A stretch of 64,000 nt of DNA, from the NCBI GenBank assembly GCA_012932865.1, contig SAXG01000002.1, positions 2,542,001-2,606,000 on the forward strand. The letters are read 5' to 3'. Position 1 is the first letter of the stretch. The number at the start of each line of letters is the position of its first letter. This stretch comes from Amylostereum areolatum (taxonomy: Eukaryota > Basidiomycota > Agaricomycetes > Russulales > Stereaceae). Below are positions 49,643 through 59,579 of the stretch, piece by piece. The notes beneath the pieces were generated by a model that was not told the origin of the DNA, searched no databases, and saw only the letters and a program-made list of their open reading frames with translations. The translations under genes and the position numbers were made by a program.

Positions 49643-52216
49643 CATCGCCGAAGTTTGCAGCCGAGAAGTCTATTTTTTCAGACTTGACCTTTTTGCCTTC
49701 CTTGCGTATCTTCACAAGCGGGGCCCTGGTGGCCTTGGACTTGTCGAGAAGAGAAGCGTACACCTGCGACAATAGAGTGGGTGTTAGCCTAAATCATATG
49801 TGGAGACGGATCTCGTACCGAAGTGTATCCCAAGGCAACAAGGTCAGGCGTAAGTTCATACTCGCGCTCTTGTGTTGTAGGATTGACTATACTGGGGAAA
49901 AGGTGATCGTTTTCTTTGACAAAAGAGCTGTCGGAAAAGACGGCTTGTCGAATAACTTCGAGCCCAATGTCGTGTGTGTAAGGCATGTGTCGGTGCACGA
50001 CGCCACGCTGATCCGGGATTCAGCAAACAACACAGAGGGAGCTATGAGATAGTACTAAGACAAACCTCGGAACGGCAAAAGATGTATGTGTAGTTCACCA
50101 GTTCCTGGGCGGCCTTGCTTCGGAACTCGTCATCTATTTTGTGTCCAAGGCCATACCCCGCGGCTACTAGACTATCGCTAACTTTCTTGAAATCCAGGCG
50201 ATAGTGACCGATACGGGTTGAAACCTGGGGGCTTCGCATCATGGAGTCGAGAAAATGACAAGATGGAGAACGTACTATGGGTTCAAGGGCCGTCAAGTAG
50301 ACAGGTTGGGCTATCATGCGGTGATACATTTCCTGGGTATTTGGATTGTTCTTGGCACCGGAAAGTAAGGCCTTCTTTGCCCACTTGACAGACGTCGGTT
50401 TGTCCGGAAACCCTTTCCGAAACACGACGTTCACGCGCATGATGCCAAACACCGCTTGAATGACGGTTTGCACGGTGACCGTCTGGGACTTCTTGCACAT
50501 ACGGCCTGTCGCTGGCATCTTCAGGTTAGTATCAGAGGAGAACGTCGGAGCATCTTCAATCGGGGTTGGAGAACGCGAAGCTTCAGTGGCGACGAGTCCA
50601 TCCGATGGCACGTAGGGATCCTCTTCAACAAGTTTGTCACTGGGTGCGGGAGGCGAGGAGCGTAGATCAGATGGTGCGGGAGGCGAGGAGCGTAGATCAG
50701 ATGGTGCGCGAGGCGAGGAGCGTAGATCAAACGGGTCGGGTGATGCACGAACAACCTGAAGTAGGAATCAGGTTTCCAGCATGGGTTTTTAACACGGGAT
50801 ATACATACCCGGATATCCTGGGAAGGAGACGGAGGATCCGCCGGGATAGATGCTCTTGAGACTTGTGCAACGACTAAAGGATTGTTGGGGATAGTGTTGG
50901 GAGTTTTCTGGATGGCCTGAGGAGGTGGAGTGAAACGAGGGACAGTTTGTCGGTTGATGGCTGTTACAACGGTGGAAGGTCGCTAAGATGTGATTGTACA
51001 TGAGCTTGATTCAGAGTACTACAGGACTTGATACACACCTCCAATGCCATAGATTGTTGAAACTTTGTTGGACTCCTCTTCGCGAGGGCACTAAGCCGTT
51101 CTTCATCCTTTTGAGCCTCGGTGTCGTCCTCTTCCTCGTCAGATAAATCGGAGTCAACGTCCGATGGAAGGGTCCTCGCTCCATCATCCTGATACTTGGC
51201 AGTACATATGAGCACTCAAACATAAATTTGAATGTGCTTACGTCGACGGGAGTGACAGGACGTGATTGTCGCACTGCAGCTGCCTGAGTCTTGTCACTAG
51301 AGAGCTGGGAGATAGGCTCGGGAGAGCGGGTAGCGGCTTCTTCTATGTTGCCGAGGTTCAATGCCGGAGCACGCGTACGACAACTCGGAGTGGGATTTGG
51401 GGCTGTCATAGAGGATGAAAGCAAAGTTGATGGTGAGCGATGGTGAGTGAGTCAAAATGGAGTCGTGAGAACAAAGTACCACTGTTGGCCTTGGGCTTTT
51501 TCGCAACGGGTCCTTGCACGTCGTCTGGCTCTTTCGTCTCTGAGCTACGAGTCCGACGTTTACCTTGTCGAGACGGCACAGAAATATCTGATATGAAGAA
51601 AATGAACATTTGGTATGCCAGGTTTAACCTCCTATAAATTGTGCTTACCTGCTGACTGGCCCGTGATAGTGAGCGGTGATGCTACTAGACGTGAGTAAGT
51701 AGTATGGCTTAGATTAACAACAGGATAACTTACTAGCTGCTTTAGTAGCTGCCTCTTTCTCGGCCTTCTTGAGTGCCCGAGTGTGTACTCCACGTTCGCC
51801 AGATGACAAGAGTGACCTGTCATAGACGCGAAGTTCATCCAAGGTAAGGTTGTTCAGGTTTATCTTGGACCCCTTCTGATTTTGCATGGTGCACGGCGCA
51901 GGCAAAAACAAAGGGGATAATTCACGAAAGGAAAGACAAGGGGAAGACCAGAAATAATAAGATGGGGGGAGGAAGGTGAGAGTTCCGCAAATCCGCGTCG
52001 TGTCAGGCTCAAACTTTGGACTCGTCACATTTGTGAAGGTTTCACAAAAACGTGATCTCTCGCAGGCCGAACCGCAGGCCGTAAGTATGTGGTCGTGCTC
52101 ATTGTATTCACACGCTTGCCTTCTATCCGATAAGGTGAGACTTGCCGCTCACAACTTGTCGTCTTCAACATCATCCTCAACCTCACTTCCCGTCTCTTCC
52201 AGTCACTGAACTCGCC

Positions 52217-55200
52217 ATGTCTTCCAAATCAATCTGCCCCGGCTGTTCCAAGACATTCTCACGACAAGGACTCTCGCACCACTGGTCCCAAACGCAAAAT
52301 GTCAACTGCCAGCACGCGTATCAGACTCTGCTCGCTGATACCTTCGGCGACGAGGGTTCCGACGACGAGGAAGCAACAACACATCCAGAAACTCGCACCG
52401 AACAACCTCCCGCCTTCGCAGCCGATCGGTTTGGGGTGGACTACTCTACAGAAGATTTCAAAATGGCTGCCGGAAACAATCCGGACGACGATAGGCTTGC
52501 AGACGAGGGAGGCGAGGGAGACAAGGGAGACAAGGCTTATAGGGAGGATGAGATGGACCGGGCGGACAAACAGGACAAACAGGACGTGCGCAAAGAAGAA
52601 GAGATGGACGAAGTGGAGGCGTATGCGGACGAAGACGCACGCATCCTCGAGGAGTTGATGGCAGCTGTTCATTGGGAGGCTATCGACGCGCCCATACTAC
52701 CTCCAGCCTCTGTTTATGCCATGGCCGCTGCCCCCGAGCCAACAGTGCCACCACTTCCCGCTGTTCTTAATCCACCAGCTATGAACTTCAATGACGACTT
52801 TGGGCCTGAGCAGCCGCAAACCGCGCGCCGTTCTCCCTACGACATCCACCCTATCATCCACAAGTATCCAGGTCCGGCAGGAGCGGAGATCGGCACTGGT
52901 GGTGCGACTAGCGCATACGAGAAATCTCGTGTGGACATGGATGCCCATCAGCCGCACAACGTCTGGGCACCCTTTCATTCGAAGCTCGATTGGAAGATGG
53001 CTTACTGGGCAAAGACACGAGGGCCCACGTCGTCGGCCGTCACCGAGCTCTTGCAGATGGATGAGGTCAGTCTCGTTTGCAGGTCTACCTATTGGTATAT
53101 GATCTGATAGACGAGTAGGTGTCAGACCGGCTAGGATTATTGTACAAGAACGTTACACAACTGAACAAGATCATTGACGAGCAGCTACCCGATCGTCCTA
53201 CCTTTCACAAGGAAGAAATCAGACTAGGTGGCGAAACATATGATCTCTACCTACGAGACGTTATTCCCTGCATCCATGCCCTCTTTGGAGATCCCGAGTT
53301 TGCCAAGGACCTTGCACTGGCGCCCGAACGACATTATAAGGATGAAGATATGACAATCCCGATCTACAATGAAATGCACACGGGTCGGTGGTGGTGGAGC
53401 GTCCAGGTATGTTTTCAGTTGCGTCGGAATATCATCTTTACTGACTTACATCTAGAAATCTATTGAGAGCATCTACCCAGGGGCAACAATCATCCCGTTG
53501 ATCTTCTCGTCGGACAAAACTCAGCTTACGATGTTTCGCAACAAAGCGGCCTACCCTGTATACATGACAATAGGGAATATCCCAAAGGACTCACGACGCA
53601 AACCATCACGTCGAGCCCAAGTACTCGTAGGCTACCTTCCGACGGCCAAGCTCGACCAGATCACCAACAAGGCTGCGCGCCGCCGCGCACTTTCAAACCT
53701 CTTTCACGAATGCATGCGGCGTATTTTGGCACCTGTCAAGGCCTGCGGCGAGGCGGGAATAGCCATGACAAGTGGCGACGGGAAATGGCATTGCTGCCAC
53801 CCAATCTACGCTACGTTTGTAGGCGACTACCCGGAACAGGTTCTCGTCTCGTGCACGCTTACGGGCGACTGCCCAAAATGCCACACTCCCCACAACGAAC
53901 TTGGGGAGTACATTGTAAACCCGGAGCTCCGTGATCGCGAGGCGGTCCTGGATGTCTTTGATCTCCAAGACGGTGATCCCACAATCTTCCATGCTGCATG
54001 CCGCGAAGCACGCCTGAAGCCAACCTTCCACCCTTTCTGGGAGGATCTTCCATATGCAGACGTGTTTGTTGCAATCACACCAGATATCTTGCACCAGATG
54101 TACCAAGGGGTTGTCAAGCACGTCATCTCGTGGGTGACGGAGCCAGGAGCATTCGGGGCGGAGGAGATCGATGCGCGCTGTCGTCGTATGCCCCCAAACC
54201 ACAACCTCCGAATCTTTACAAATGGCATATCAACACTTTCTCGAGTTTCGGGAACCGAGCACAAGCAGATGTGCTGAGTGTTAATGGGACTTATCGTCGA
54301 CTTGCCTCTCCCGAACAACATGAATCCATCACGTCTCATCAACGCTGTCCGCGCGCTCTTAGATTTCCTCTACATAGCCCAATTCCCATCACACACATCC
54401 GAAACTCTGGATGACCTCGACGATGCACTCCGCCGCTTCCATGATAACAAGGAGATCTTCGTGGACTTGGGCATACGAGAACACTTCAATCTTCCGAAGA
54501 TACACGCAATGTGCCACTACCGCCCCAGCATCGAGCTCTTCGGAACGACCGATAACTACAACACGGAGCAGTCCGAACGTCTTCACATCGATTTTGCAAA
54601 GGATGCATACCGCGCAAGCAACCGTAAAGACGAGTACCCGCAAATGACAACATGGCTCGAGCGCCGGGAGAAAATCCAGAGGCATGCGGTGTTTATCGCT
54701 TGGCGTCTCGCTGGGCATCCTGAGCCTTCCGAATTCCAAACCCCTGATACATCATTGCGTCCGTGCATTCTCATGACGAAATGGCCGACTCTCAAAGCCG
54801 TCTCGCTCGACACGCTCAATGACTCATACGGAGCTGTCAACTTCTCCGATGCTGTCGCCGATTTCGTCACACAACACAACCAGCCATATCTCAGCACCGT
54901 CGCATCTCGTAGGGCAGCCGACAACCTCCGTGTTCCACTCCAATTTGTGGCCGTCTATCACAAGATTAAGTTTTGGACACCAGATTTCCTCCGAAATCAG
55001 GACAATGTGCAGGATTTAGACGTGGCACATATACGCCCATCGTACACGAGCACTCAGAACCGCACAGTCCCAAGTCGATTTGACACAGTGCTCGTGAAGA
55101 TCGGTAACTCGGAGCAGAACAACGTTCGAGGTATGTATCTATATCAAGGTGGTCTTGTTTCCGTATCACTAATGCCATCTGTTCTTAGGGTACCGTGTCG

Positions 55201-55550
55201 CACAAGTCCGCGTAGTGTTCAAGATGCCTGCTGAGGCTGCCAATCAAATGTACTCCTCAGCACGCCCGGATCCGCCCAAACATCTCGCGTATGTCGAATG
55301 GTTCACACCCTTTGCGGCTCATCCCGACGCAAGTGATGGTATGTACAAGGTTTCACGCTCAGTTCGTCGTGATGTTACACGAACATCGAGTGTAATCGCG
55401 GTGGACACGATCGCTCGCAGCATCCACCTATTTCCTCGGTTCGGTGCTTGCGTTCCTCGAGAATGGACGTGCTTCAATGTTCTGGAAGTATGTGCAGCCT
55501 TCCGGGTAAACCCATTCATGGACAGACACTCGTATTTGACCGTTGTATGA
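52217..55550 (+). pseudogene. Plavaka-type transposase, copy 2 (one in-frame stop)
   Basis: Exons 52217-53065, 53119-53406, 53456-55130 and 55189-55550 join in phase. The N-terminal zinc-binding segment SICPGCSKTFSRQGLSHHW is followed by an acidic Asp/Glu-rich region, GAEIGTGGATSAYEKSR, HKEEIRLGGETYDLYLRDVI, GRWWWSVQKSIESIYPG, the core IFSSDKTQLTMFRNKAAYPV, IGNIPKDSRRKPSRRAQVLV, CTLTGDCPKCHTPHNELGEY, TPDILHQMYQGVVKHVISWV, DLPLPNNMNPSRLINAVRAL and EQSERLHIDFAKDAYRASNR. A TGA at 54275-54277 (after EHKQMC) interrupts the only long frame; coding resumes in the same frame at once. Copy 1 has the same TGA. Without readthrough the protein would be truncated at about two thirds. Confidence 0.85.
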
Positions 55551-55829
55551 GGGTACTTTTCATCTACTGTACACAATTATATGATGGTTCATTCATTGGA
55601 AACTACGGCTTGTGATCTTGCAAAGATAACCGAGTAATACAACTTGAGGAAGCTTGTGCAACCTTATTAATCTGAGCCCCTCCGCGCCCGCTAACACACC
55701 AAGATTAGATGATTTTAGCAAGCAGAATATGTGCAAGGCATTAGCGCGATGTTAGCGAGTTGGAGAGCGATTTGCGAGGTCGAGACGGATACCGCTAAAT
55801 TAGTCGTGTTTAGTCGTGTTTAGTCGCTC

Positions 55830-55852
55830 ATTTGCAGGGTAGGGTTTTCCTG
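55830..55852. repeat. Terminal inverted repeat, copy 2 right end
   Basis: Reverse complement of the copy 1 left terminus, CAGGAAAACCCTACCCTGCA, preceded by the tandem TAGTCGTGTT units (55800-55825). Confidence 0.7.
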
Positions 55853-55857
55853 ATGAA
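55853..55857. repeat. Candidate 5-bp target duplication of copy 2 (right)
   Basis: ATGAA, partner of 41406-41410. Confidence 0.4.
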
Positions 55858-56152
55858 GAACGGCAGAGATGAGGAGGGCGAAGACAGAGACAGAGAGAAG
55901 GGGGGGCACATGTTATTCCTGCTTCACCCATCATGCGCTAGGCAATGATACACATGGTTCGTAAGTAGAGTACAGACCGACCATTGGCGAGTATTGTGAG
56001 AGAGACGTCCACGATGCTTGTCCTCCTGACCGTGCGGAATAGTAATACGTATATGCAATTGTCCATGTCGATACAACAGTAAAAGAAAACAACAATAAGT
56101 GGATACAAGGAATGACTTTGGTCGGTGCCATTGAGGGTGGAAGGCGAGACGA

Positions 56153-57565
56153 TCAGGCTTTCATACCATTCGCCAGAGGTGAGACTGAGCCGTTCGACGA
56201 GATTTCTAGTGTCTTCTCTTCGGGAACAAGAAGAACACCAGGATGAAGGACGTTGAGTGTGTAGAAAGCGAGCACGATCATCGCGCCGTCGAACACATCT
56301 ACGAAATACGATTAGAATATAGGCAGCGAAGAGTAACAGAGAGAGCGTACTGAAGAGCCATTGCGTCGAGATCACCGTACCCGACCATCCGTCAGAAAGT
56401 TCGATAGTACGATAAATAGACCTGTACAAGAACAGCCATCAGGCTCAGTTCTGTGAGGAGTAGAGCGAGATCAAGGGAAACATACCGAATGAAGATGAAG
56501 ATTGTCATAAGCGTCATGCCGGCCAACATAAGCTTCATGCGCTGTGTAGTGGGCACGCGGGAATCGAAGTGGTTATTGCGCCTCCCGATTGGCCTGTCAT
56601 TGATGTAACGGAAGAGGAACTCGGCTGCCAAAGCCACATAGCAGATGATAGCAACTGTGAAGCTAACGTCAGCCCCGAGAACACTAAGAGAGGTGAACAT
56701 CGGTGCCCGACACATACCCAGTTGAAAAACGATACCGCCGAGCATGATGTTGCCACCCTGAGAATGGTGTGAGATATGTTTGGGTGGTATATATCTAGCA
56801 GTATACTCACAAGATCGGGTTCGGATCCTGAAGCAATGCCGCCTCCTGCCGCTTGTACGATCAAAGCAACGATGTCCTTCCAACGCACAAAATGTGAGCG
56901 ATTGAAGTAGTACCCTCTGATGAATGATGAACATACGCAGGTCAAGAATATGCCGGTGTCTATACTCCAAGATGTAAGCAAGCATCCATTGGAAAAGCTA
57001 CAGAAAAAACTCACACCACCGTGCACTAAGGCGACTGTAGCGAGGACCCAATCGAGAAATGATGCGACCCAACAGGATGAAGTTTGCGGCTACCAATGGT
57101 GTCGGAGCGATGATAGTCGTGGATATCCTTCAAAATCCGTCGTTAGCCGCTGCATTGATAGGTGAAACCAGAAAGAAAAAATGTACTGTATGAGGAAAGG
57201 TTGGTCATTTAGTGGGTTCTTGCTTGACCATAGGCGGGCACTCCAGCCGATGATTTCAAGGATTCCCGCGATGCCGGCGGTTGGGAGCAAAAACCAAAGC
57301 CTGAAGTAAAATGCTTGACCGACATGCACGACTAGATAACCATAACTTGATCAACTGATCAGGACATTGTGAATAATAGCGGCAACGACCCACGAGTGCT
57401 CAATCCGAACAAGGAAACAAAAAGGGCGCAAATCCACTCGGTGGGGACATAATGGTAGGAAGACAGCTCCGCGATAGAGGGGTTGGCGTCATCGCGGTTG
57501 AATATGAGATCTTGACGAGGATCAGCCAACATCCGAAAGACAGAGAGTCAACTTGACTCACACAT
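56153..57565 (-). CDS. RTA1-like multi-pass membrane protein (lipid transporter / exporter family)
   Basis: Fungal RTA1/RSB1 family, seven TM segments, linked in yeast to sphingoid-base export and drug tolerance. Start ATG 57565, where a 4-nt first exon is spliced to LIFNRDDANPSIAELSSYHY. Then VPTEWICALFVSLFGLST, VHVGQAFYFRLWFLLPTAG, GILEIIGWSARLWSSKNPLN, ISTTIIAPTPLVAANFILLG, RIISRLGPRYSRLSARW, DIVALIVQAAGGGIASG, GGNIMLGGIVFQL, EFLFRYINDRPIGRR, MKLMLAGMTLMTIFIFIR, SIYRTIELSDGWSG, FDGAMIVLAFYTLNVLHPG, and a soluble tail ending ANGMKA (TGA at 56153-56155). The motif order and the conserved D(I)..QAAGGG and HPG segments are diagnostic. Introns are all short. Confidence 0.9.
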
Positions 57566-58053
57566 GGCTGTAAACCTGAAAGAAGAAGTAAGAAAGAAGA
57601 GACAAGAGGAATGCGAAAACAACGTCCGAAATGACTCCCTCTCTTATAGTCTTCGGCACACTGCATGACCCTTGTCCTCCAACTTCATCACAGCTGCGGA
57701 TGTTTCAAAGGCGTCAGGGGTACCATGCGGCGAGTGAATACACTTCAGAAAGGGCAGTGTGTCCCAGCCTCGTAAGCGCTTGTAGCCTCTTATTTAAATG
57801 AGCCGCAGTATGAACCAACATCAAGCCGACGAGGTACAGTGGCGTGGTTGAAGAAACATCGGCAGCACGCGCGAATCTAGTCTGTTGCACTTGACCGACA
57901 CTGGTACTCCAGAAGGTCAGCTTAAAGACATGGGCAGTGAGCCAGACATTTACAGCATCGCCAGCCTAGGACGCTCGCGTTCATGTTTTCCTCGCCGCGT
58001 AGGGTCCTGTTTGGGGAAAGGTCTATGAATATTTTCGAGGATATTCAAAGTGT
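57566..58053. other. Intergenic region, no gene seen
   Basis: About 490 bases upstream of the RTA1-like gene, presumably its promoter and the 3' UTR of the next gene. Confidence 0.4.
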
Positions 58054-59448
58054 TTATTTGGTATGTACCATCAATTGAGCGCCTTCACTGTCTGGGTCGG
58101 TCCGCAGTACTCGGCGAACCGCAGCTGACAGGTTAATGTCTAGGGCGGACGGAGCGCCAGGCCTTCCGATTGTGAGTCGCACGCACGATATCGAGGGCGA
58201 GTAGGCAGACTCACTGTCGCTCCTATTGCTGTGCGCTCTATATTGTCCATCACATAGCACGAGTGCCATCTTTGTGACCAATCGCCCAAAGAGATAGATA
58301 AGGCTCACTCCACGGGGTTGATAGACCGCGGATCGAAAGCTTCGTAAGCATAAGTCCCAGTCCATGAAATCAACGTGGTATGTAGTCGCCATAGGTGAGA
58401 CGCTTGGCAGGCGAACAACGTTGGAGGCTGCGGTTCGCTAATGGCCGCCACTACGCAGCCGTTATAGTCCGCGTCCCCCGAGCACCAAAATTCCTCAGAG
58501 ATATAGCATGTCTTTGATCCAACAAACGAGGAACCCCGCAGTGAAGCGGTACGGCAGATACCTGTATGGAGATCGGAAAGCAAACGTTAGACACGAGCGC
58601 ACTGGCTCTAAGTAGCCTGAGTTGATAGACGGTACTGCCAAGTATGCTATAACTGCCGTGACCACGCCGGTCCATCCATCGACCTGAGCGACGACAGCAA
58701 GTGGGCTTCCGACATACAGGCAAGGATAGGAAACTCACCGAACAAAGGTAAACTTGTCATAAAGGTCCAGTCGGTAAGGGCAGGCAAGGCGACAGAGTGA
58801 AGGAGTATATAGGAGTCCTAGGACGATAGGTCCCACCACAATGTCATTATCATCATGGCTACCCTGTGGGAAATCCTAGTCAATACATTTGGTGTTGGAT
58901 GAGTGTGTGACAGAAAACCCACAAGGTCGTGCTGCGTACCTACATAAGACATTGCCACCTCCCGCTCTTTCGACGACCACGCAGACGGTGTCTCACAACA
59001 GCGTACTATAAGTGAGCGTACAAATGCATACACGTAACACGTACCCAGAAGGAAGATAGGCTCTACCGTATGCCTGGCATGCGTTAGTCCTGTTGTTCCG
59101 AAAGGAATCAAAGTCCAAGGTTTACAGGACCGTGTAATATGGCCGCTATGGCGAGGACCCAAGCGACGACTTGAACTGAAAGAACAAAGTTGGCCAAGGG
59201 TGTCTCTGGCGTTCGAGAGCCGTGTACTTGTTATCGCCTATCACATTATATGCCGCTAGTTAGAGATCGCCCTGACAGAGGAATGAAAACTCGCCTTGCG
59301 CACATGTAGACATGCCAAAGGGAAATAAAGCAAGGTGTGGATGTAAGGCATGCCTTCCATGAAGTTGTGCCCCTGGCACACAGCGTGAGATGTCAGAGTA
59401 GATCCCGACGACTACTCTTGAGGTGTCAGTAACGCTTCGCGACGCCAT
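58054..59448 (-). CDS. Unknown multi-pass membrane protein (basidiomycete-specific type)
   Basis: Likely start ATG 59448 (MASRSVTDTSRVVVGIYSDI), then SRCVPGAQLHGRHALHPHLA, a hydrophobic exon VVAWVLAIAAILHGP, TVEPIFLLG, RCCETPSAWSSKEREVAM, a TM exon with DNDIVVGPIVLGLLYTPSL, CRLACPYRLDLYDKFTFVR, SKTCYISEEFWCSGDADYNG and ISWTGTYAYEAFDPRSI. Several Cys residues sit in apparently extracellular loops. Two or three exon joins near the 3' end (58054-58400) are unresolved, so the stop is uncertain. I recognise no characterised family. It is not the same family as membrane proteins A and B. Confidence 0.5.
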
Positions 59449-59579
59449 GGTGGAAATTCAAAAGCAAAGCAAAAGCAAATCGAGATACACAACCCAGTAC
59501 TAGTACATCGAATCCGCATAGGATGATACAACATGGTCAACACAGTCCGCCTGAGAGAGATGCCTCGCACCGATAATCC

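Larger units (their letters stand above)
41880..51887 (-). pseudogene. DUF6532-type transposon partner protein, copy 2 (split by Gypsy-2)
   Basis: Start ATG 51887 (MQNQKGSKINLNNLTLDELR). Domains as in copy 1, but the middle exon is better preserved: one frame of 189 codons (50611-50042) runs through MPATGRMCKKSQTVTVQTVI, FRKGFPDKPTSVKWAKKALL, HYRLDFKKVSDSLVAAGYGL and FRSKAAQELVNYTYIFCRSE, then MPYTHDIGLEVIRQAVFSDS and QVYASLLDKSKATRAPLVKI. Gypsy-2 entered at NFGDVY. The remainder (EGHLGNMGRIKEKR..., then SIDWDAMDIDDC and TGA at 41880-41882) lies on the far side. Apart from the insertion it looks nearly intact. Function unknown; a conserved passenger of this transposon type. Confidence 0.65.
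41414..55852 (+). mobile_element. Plavaka-like DNA transposon, copy 2 (with nested Gypsy-2)
   Basis: Inverted relative to copy 1: transposase on the plus strand, DUF6532-type gene on the minus strand. It is about 6.92 kb after discounting Gypsy-2 (42,124-49,637 plus one 5-bp TSD). The left end reads CAGAGAAAACCCTCCGTGCA and the right end is the reverse complement of CAGGAAAACCCTACCCTGCA. It lies about 230 bases downstream of the host kinase-like gene stop. It matches copy 1 over its whole length with few differences. Confidence 0.85.

Noticed and set aside
53693..54342. Minus-strand ORFs (169 and 171 codons) opposite the transposase
   Set aside because: They are shadows of the transposase and appear identically in copy 1 for that reason.
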